NCBI GenBank assembly: GCA_005788205.1
Contig: SXYT01000064.1
Coordinates: 1-32,343 of the forward strand
Direction: 5' to 3'
DNA from: Actinomycetota bacterium
GTDB taxonomy: Bacteria > Actinomycetota > Acidimicrobiia > Acidimicrobiales > Ilumatobacteraceae
DNA length: 32,343 nucleotides
Numbering within the stretch: the first letter of the stretch is position 1; each line of letters opens with the position of its first letter. The notes under the pieces were generated by a model. That model saw only the letters and a list, made by a program, of their open reading frames with translations, made no database searches and was not told the DNA's origin. The position numbers and the translations under genes are program-made. Below, piece after piece: positions 27,274 through 32,343 of the stretch.

Positions 27274-28442
27274 CTCTGATCGGCGACCGCCAGCAACTCT
27301 CCTACATCGCCGCGCAGGCCGCCGACGCCCGCGTGAATGTGGAGCTCGAGACCGAGGGCATGACACTCAACATCGGCCCGCAGCACCCCGCCACCCACGG
27401 CACACTGCGCATCATCGCCCGTCTCGACGGCGAGCAGGTCGTGTGGGCCGAGCCGTCCGCCGGGTACATGCACCGTGGCTACGAGAAGCTCACCGAGGTG
27501 CGCACCTTCCCGCAGGTGACTGCACTCGTCAACCGCATCGACTGGCTCGGCAGCTTCGCGAACGAGGTGCCGTTCATCCTCGCCGCGGAGAAGCTCATGG
27601 GTGTGGAGGCCACGCCGCGCGCCCAGCACATCCGGACGATACTGTTCGAGCTGTCGCGCATCGCGAACGTTTCGTTGTTCCTCGGTGATCTCGGGGTGCA
27701 GCTCGGCGCCGTCACGCCGGTCTTCTTCGCGTTCCGCGACCGCGAGTACGTGCTCAACCTGATCGAGGCCGCCACCGGCGGACGTTTCCACCCCAACTTC
27801 GACCGCATCGGCGGACTGAAGGACGACCTGCCGGCGGGCTTCATCGACGAGACGCGCTCGGTGATGAAGAAACTGCGCAACTTCTGCGACGAGATCGAGA
27901 ACCTGCTCTTCGGCAACGAGATCTTCCAGTCGCGCACCCGCGGCATCGGCGTGATCCCGAAGGAGGTCGCGCTCCAGTACGGCCTCAGCGGCGCGAACCT
28001 GCGCGCAAGCGGCGTGGATTGGGACCTGCGCCGTGACCAGAAGATCGCGATGGCGTGGGACAAGGCCGACTGGAAGGTCATCACCCACCCGGACGGTGAC
28101 TCGTTCGCACGCTGCTGGGTGCGCCTGCAGGAGGTCCGCGAGTCCACCCGAATCGTCGACCAACTGCTCGACACCATCCCGGGCGGTCCCGTCATGGTGA
28201 AGGTGCCGAAGATCATCAAGGTGCCCGAGGGCGAGGCGTGGGTGAGCACGGAGAATCCGCTCGGCGAGATGGGCTACTACGTGGTCTCCAAGAATGACCA
28301 GGGTCCGTTCCGGGTGAAGATCCGCAGCGCCTCCTTCAACAACATCTCGATCGTGCCGTGGCTGCTGAAGGGTGTCTACGTGCCCGACATCATCACGATC
28401 CTCGCCTCGCTCTACTTCATCCTCGGGGACATCGACCGTTGA
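27270..28442 (+). CDS. nuoD2: NADH-quinone oxidoreductase subunit D, second copy (quinone-site variant)
   Basis: TLNIGPQHPATHGTLRI, NRIDWLGSF, DLPAGFIDE, SFNNISIVPWLLKG. Confidence 0.94.
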   Translation: MTLIGDRQQLSYIAAQAADARVNVELETEGMTLNIGPQHPATHGTLRIIARLDGEQVVWAEPSAGYMHRGYEKLTEVRTFPQVTALVNRIDWLGSFANEVPFILAAEKLMGVEATPRAQHIRTILFELSRIANVSLFLGDLGVQLGAVTPVFFAFRDREYVLNLIEAATGGRFHPNFDRIGGLKDDLPAGFIDETRSVMKKLRNFCDEIENLLFGNEIFQSRTRGIGVIPKEVALQYGLSGANLRASGVDWDLRRDQKIAMAWDKADWKVITHPDGDSFARCWVRLQEVRESTRIVDQLLDTIPGGPVMVKVPKIIKVPEGEAWVSTENPLGEMGYYVVSKNDQGPFRVKIRSASFNNISIVPWLLKGVYVPDIITILASLYFILGDIDR

Positions 28443-29497
28443 TGCATGCCCTCCTTGCCTCTGACGTCCCGTACTGGGCCCAGTCGCTGCTCCGGGTACT
28501 CGGGGGACTGGTGGCGGTGCTGCTCCCCGCGGGCACCGTCGTCTACCTGTTCCTGTTCAAGATGATGTCCTTCATGCAGAGCCGCCTCGGTCCCATGGAG
28601 GCCGGTCCGTACGGTTCGCTGCAGCTCTTCGCTGAGGTCGGAAAGTGGCTGCAGAAAGAGGACATCCACCCCGCCCGTGCCGACAAGTTTCTCTTCAAGA
28701 TCGCGCCGCTCGTCGTTCTCGCCAGCACGTTCCTGCTCGTCGTCGTCGTTCCCTTCGGCCCGGACGCATGGTTCACGAACTTCGAGGCCGGCATCTTCTA
28801 CGCGCTCGCGGTGTCATCGGTGTCCGTGCTCGGCATCCTCATCGCCGGCTGGGCCAGCGCCAACAAGTACTCCCTGCTCGGCGGCCTGCGTGCGGCCGGC
28901 CAGTTGGTCGCCTACGAACTGCCCATGGTCCTCGCTGTCATCGGCGTGGTCATCCAGGCCGGCACCATGAACCTCCAGGAAATCGTGGTCGCCCAGAACG
29001 CGGGCTCGATGTTCGGTTGGGACGGACTCGGCAACCCCTACCTCCTCACGCAATTCGTCGGTTTCGCGGTGTTCATGATTGCGGTGCAGGCAGAACTCAC
29101 CCAGACCCCGTTCGACATGCCGATCGCGGAGTCCGAGCTGGTCTCGGGCTACATGACCGAGTACTCGGGTTTCCGCTTCCTCATCTTCTTCATCGCCGAG
29201 TTCGCCACCGCCGGCGTCTTCTCGATGATCGCCGCCGTCCTCTTCCTCGGCGGGTGGGGCGTGCCGTTCAGCTGGTTCGGATGGACGTCACTCGGTGACA
29301 TCGACAACTGGATGAACATCGTCGGCCCGCTCATCCTCTTCACGAAGATGATCGTGCTCACCTTCCTCATCATGTGGGTCCGTTTCTCGTACCCGCGTTT
29401 CCGCGAGGACCAACTGCAGGGCTTCGCCTGGAAGGTCCTGATCCCTGTCTCTCTCGTCAACATCATGGTGACGGCGATCCTGAAGGTGGCGTTCTGA
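28442..29497 (+). CDS. nuoH2: NADH-quinone oxidoreductase subunit H, second copy
   Basis: [53 protein letters not shown] 28442 by TGATG overlap. Confidence 0.94.
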   Translation: MHALLASDVPYWAQSLLRVLGGLVAVLLPAGTVVYLFLFKMMSFMQSRLGPMEAGPYGSLQLFAEVGKWLQKEDIHPARADKFLFKIAPLVVLASTFLLVVVVPFGPDAWFTNFEAGIFYALAVSSVSVLGILIAGWASANKYSLLGGLRAAGQLVAYELPMVLAVIGVVIQAGTMNLQEIVVAQNAGSMFGWDGLGNPYLLTQFVGFAVFMIAVQAELTQTPFDMPIAESELVSGYMTEYSGFRFLIFFIAEFATAGVFSMIAAVLFLGGWGVPFSWFGWTSLGDIDNWMNIVGPLILFTKMIVLTFLIMWVRFSYPRFREDQLQGFAWKVLIPVSLVNIMVTAILKVAF

Positions 29498-29994
29498 TGG
29501 CCAAGCCCAAGGTCCCCGGTCTGCTGAAGGGGCTCGGAGTCACCTTTGGCACCCTCATGCGCACCGTCACGGAGGGCGCCGCGACGGTGCAGTACCCGCA
29601 CGAGAAGGAGACGCCGCCGATCCGTGCCCGCGGGGTCATCGCCCTGCACGAGGGCAACTGCACCTCCTGCATGCTGTGCGTCCGTTCCTGCCCGGACTGG
29701 TGCATCTACATCGAGGGTCACAAGGAACTCGCCCCACCGCGCCGCGCGGGCGGTGCGCCGCGCAAGGTCAACAAGCTCGACCGTTTCGACATCGACTACG
29801 CGCTCTGCATGTACTGCGGCATCTGTGTGGAGGTGTGCCCGTTCGATGCGCTGTTCTGGAGCCCCGAGTACGAGTACTCCGAGCCCCGTATCTCGGACCT
29901 CCTCCACGACAAGTCGAAGCTCGGCGAGTGGATGGAGACCGTCCCGGAGGCCCCCGAGCTCGAGGCGGGCGCCGAGAAGAAGGGCAAGAAGTGA
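29497..29994 (+). CDS. nuoI2: NADH-quinone oxidoreductase subunit I, second copy
   Basis: [15 protein letters not shown] and [18 protein letters not shown] 29497 by TGATG overlap. Confidence 0.94.
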   Translation: MAKPKVPGLLKGLGVTFGTLMRTVTEGAATVQYPHEKETPPIRARGVIALHEGNCTSCMLCVRSCPDWCIYIEGHKELAPPRRAGGAPRKVNKLDRFDIDYALCMYCGICVEVCPFDALFWSPEYEYSEPRISDLLHDKSKLGEWMETVPEAPELEAGAEKKGKK

Positions 29995-30506
29995 TGCTGG
30001 CCGCAGACCTTCTGGTCGCCCAGAACGTGGGTTTCTACCTGATCGCCGGCGTAATGGTCGTCGGCGCCCTGCGCGTGGTCACCTCCAACAACGTGGTGCA
30101 CGCGGCACTGTGGCTGGTGGTCGTGCTCGCCGGAGCCGCCGCCCAGTACGTGCTCCTCGCCGCTGAGTTCGTGGCCATCACCCAGGTGCTCGTCTACATC
30201 GGCGCCGTGATGGTCCTGTTCCTGTTCGGCACCATGCTCACCCGTGCGCGCATCGGCGCCGAGAAGGACCTCAACAACAAGAACTGGGTTCTCGGTGTCC
30301 CTGTTGCCGTGTTGATGCTCGCCACCATGGTGATCGCCCTCAACGACGGTTTCGGCAACGAGCAACTGCCCCTTGATGCGCCCCCCATCAACACCGAGAC
30401 CATCTCCGACCAGATCTTCGGCCCCTACCTGCTGCCCTTCTGGGCACTCTCGTTCGTGCTCCTCGCCGCTGTCATCGGCGCGATAGTGCTGGCCAGGAAG
30501 GACTGA
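29994..30506 (+). CDS. nuoJ2: NADH-quinone oxidoreductase subunit J, second copy
   Basis: SNNVVHAALWLVVVLAGAAAQYVLLAAEFVAITQVLVYIGAVMVLFLFGTML. Confidence 0.93.
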   Translation: MLAADLLVAQNVGFYLIAGVMVVGALRVVTSNNVVHAALWLVVVLAGAAAQYVLLAAEFVAITQVLVYIGAVMVLFLFGTMLTRARIGAEKDLNNKNWVLGVPVAVLMLATMVIALNDGFGNEQLPLDAPPINTETISDQIFGPYLLPFWALSFVLLAAVIGAIVLARKD

Positions 30507-30508
30507 CC

Positions 30509-30808
30509 GTGCTGCTGAACCAGTTCCTCATCCTCGGTGCCGTGCTGTTCTCCATCGGCGTGTACGGCGTCATCGCCCGTCGCAACGCGGTGCTCGTGCT
30601 CATGTCGATCGAGCTCATCCTGAACTCGGTGAACATCAACCTCCTCGCGTTCTCGCTGCGCAGCGGCACCGCTGACGGTCACACGTTCGCTCTCTATGTC
30701 ATTGCGGTCGCTGCCGCCGAGGTCGGCGTGGGGCTGGCAATGGTCCTGCTCATGTACCGCAACCGTCGGTCCATCGGCCTCGACGAACTCGCAGAGATGA
30801 AGGGCTGA
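30509..30808 (+). CDS. nuoK2: NADH-quinone oxidoreductase subunit K, second copy
   Basis: MSIELILNSVNINLLAF; GTG start 2 nt after nuoJ2 stop. Confidence 0.93.
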   Translation: MLLNQFLILGAVLFSIGVYGVIARRNAVLVLMSIELILNSVNINLLAFSLRSGTADGHTFALYVIAVAAAEVGVGLAMVLLMYRNRRSIGLDELAEMKG

Positions 30809-30812
30809 CCCC

Positions 30813-32343
30813 ATGTTCGGCGCCTCCACCGAAGCCACGTCCGCAGTGCTGACCTCCGGGTTCTTCCTGGAGAACGCCTGGTTGATCCCGGTCATCCCGG
30901 CCGTCGCCTTCGCGCTCATCATTTTCTTCGGCAAGAAGATGCCGATGAAGGGCAGCGAGATCGGCATCCTCTCCATGGTCGCCTCGCTCGTGTTCTCGGG
31001 CGGCGCCATCCTGCAGTGGATCAACCGCGTGAACGGCGCCGGTGAGGACCAGTACGTGGCCCCTGTCATCAGGACCTGGACCTGGTGGCAGAGCGGCGGA
31101 ATGGAATTCGGTCTGGGCCAGCACGTCGACGGCCTCACCCTCGCCGTGCTCGGTGTCGTTGCATTCATCTCCACGCTCGTGCAGATCTACTCGGTGGAGT
31201 ACCTGCGCGGCGACCGCCGCTACACCCACTTCTTCGCCTCGCTCACGCTGTTCTCTGCGGGCATGATGAACATGGTCGTCGCCGAGAACATGATCCAGCT
31301 GATCCTCGGCTGGGAGATCATGGGCCTCTGCTCCTTCTTGCTCATCGGCCACTGGTGGGAGGAGGGTGCGAACAGCCGTGCCGCGCTCAAGGCGTTCTTC
31401 ACCACCCGGACCGGTGACGTCGGCCTGCTCGCCGGCACCTCGATCCTCTTCTTCGCCGCCAACGACTGGACCCAGAAGACCCTCGGCGTCAGCGGTTTCT
31501 CCATCCGCGGTCTCTCGGCATGGGCACTCTCGGGCGACCCGAGCCACGCTGCGATCCTGTGGGGTGCGGTCGCGCTCTTCGTCGCTGCCATCGGCAAGTC
31601 GGGTCAGTTCCCGCTGCACACCTGGCTGCCCGACGCAATGGCGGGCCCGACCCCGGTGTCGTCGCTGCTGCATTCCTCCACCATGGTGGTGGCCGGCGTG
31701 TTCCTGGTCGCCCGCCTGTACCCCGTCTTCTTCGAGGGCCTCGACATCCTCGGCGGCAGCTCCAACTTCATCGTCATCATCGGCGGAATCACCATCGTGA
31801 TCGCGGCCGCTCTTGCGTTCGTCCAGACCGACATCAAGAAGGTGCTCGCGTACTCCACGGTCAGCCAGCTGGGCTACATGATGATGGGCCTCGGCGCCGG
31901 TGCGTGGCTCCCTGCGGTCTTCCACATCTTCACCCATGCGTTCTTCAAGGCGTGCTTGTTCCTCGGCGCCGGTTCGATCAGCCACAGCGCGTCGCACCAC
32001 TCCTTCGAGATGAAGAAGGACATGGGTGGCCTGCGCAAGTTCATGCCGGTCACCTTCGGCACGTGGATCATCAGCACGCTCGCCCTGTGCGGGGTCTTCC
32101 CGTTCTCGGGTTTTTTCTCGAAGGACGAGATCATCGACAACGTGGGCCACAACGGGTACACGCTGTTCATGTGGGTCGGTCTCGCCGGCGCCTTCCTCAC
32201 GGCCGCGTACATGACCCGTGCGACCTACCTCACGTTCTTCGGTGAGCCCCGCGGCGCCGCGGCGGGCGAGCACCATGACGAGCACGGTGATGCACACGGC
32301 GACGACGCGCACGCGGTCCACGGCGATGACCACGCCCATGACG
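30813..32343 (+). CDS. nuoL2: NADH-quinone oxidoreductase subunit L, second copy (3' truncated by window end)
   Basis: Open frame from ATG 30813 to the window end (not in ORF track); GWEIMGLCSFLLIGHWW, GKSGQFPLHTWLPDAMAGPTPVSSLLHSSTMVVAG, DIKKVLAYSTVSQLGYM. Confidence 0.94.
   Translation, partial: MFGASTEATSAVLTSGFFLENAWLIPVIPAVAFALIIFFGKKMPMKGSEIGILSMVASLVFSGGAILQWINRVNGAGEDQYVAPVIRTWTWWQSGGMEFGLGQHVDGLTLAVLGVVAFISTLVQIYSVEYLRGDRRYTHFFASLTLFSAGMMNMVVAENMIQLILGWEIMGLCSFLLIGHWWEEGANSRAALKAFFTTRTGDVGLLAGTSILFFAANDWTQKTLGVSGFSIRGLSAWALSGDPSHAAILWGAVALFVAAIGKSGQFPLHTWLPDAMAGPTPVSSLLHSSTMVVAGVFLVARLYPVFFEGLDILGGSSNFIVIIGGITIVIAAALAFVQTDIKKVLAYSTVSQLGYMMMGLGAGAWLPAVFHIFTHAFFKACLFLGAGSISHSASHHSFEMKKDMGGLRKFMPVTFGTWIISTLALCGVFPFSGFFSKDEIIDNVGHNGYTLFMWVGLAGAFLTAAYMTRATYLTFFGEPRGAAAGEHHDEHGDAHGDDAHAVHGDDHAHD

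Noticed and set aside
1-32343. CRISPR arrays, tRNA/rRNA genes, transposons or phage genes
   Set aside because: No regularly spaced repeats, RNA-gene-like stretches, transposase or integrase motifs were seen by eye; a tRNAscan/Infernal run would be needed to exclude small RNAs.

Overview
High-GC, probably actinobacterial (Acidimicrobiia-like; weak inference) respiratory locus. (i) 462-5624 encodes a b6f/heliobacterial-type quinol:cytochrome c oxidoreductase: split cytochrome b, Rieske protein, membrane-anchored diheme cytochrome c, a two-[4Fe-4S] ferredoxin and two unassigned membrane proteins. (ii) It runs head-to-tail into a complete 14-gene complex I operon nuoA-N (5633-20689), with most junctions overlapping. 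(iii) Five accessory genes follow: a GT2/SAM-methyltransferase fusion, an enoyl-CoA hydratase, a minus-strand PuuD-like hydrolase plus threonine ammonia-lyase pair, and a class I glutamine amidotransferase. (iv) A second, paralogous complex I operon, nuoA2-B2-C2-D2-H2-I2-J2-K2-L2 (25709 to window end, nuoL2 truncated), lacks nuoE/F/G between D2 and H2. Most interesting: NuoD2 replaces two of the three residues that handle the quinone headgroup in canonical complex I (Tyr87->Trp and Asp139->Gln in T. thermophilus numbering; His38 retained), while NuoD1 keeps all three. In addition, the cytochrome b retains the Cys equivalent to the heme ci ligand of cytochrome b6 and sits next to a ferredoxin gene. 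Together these suggest a non-photosynthetic parallel to ferredoxin-linked cyclic electron-flow machinery. This is a hypothesis, not a demonstrated system. All alignments were done by eye from memory of reference sequences; no database search was run.
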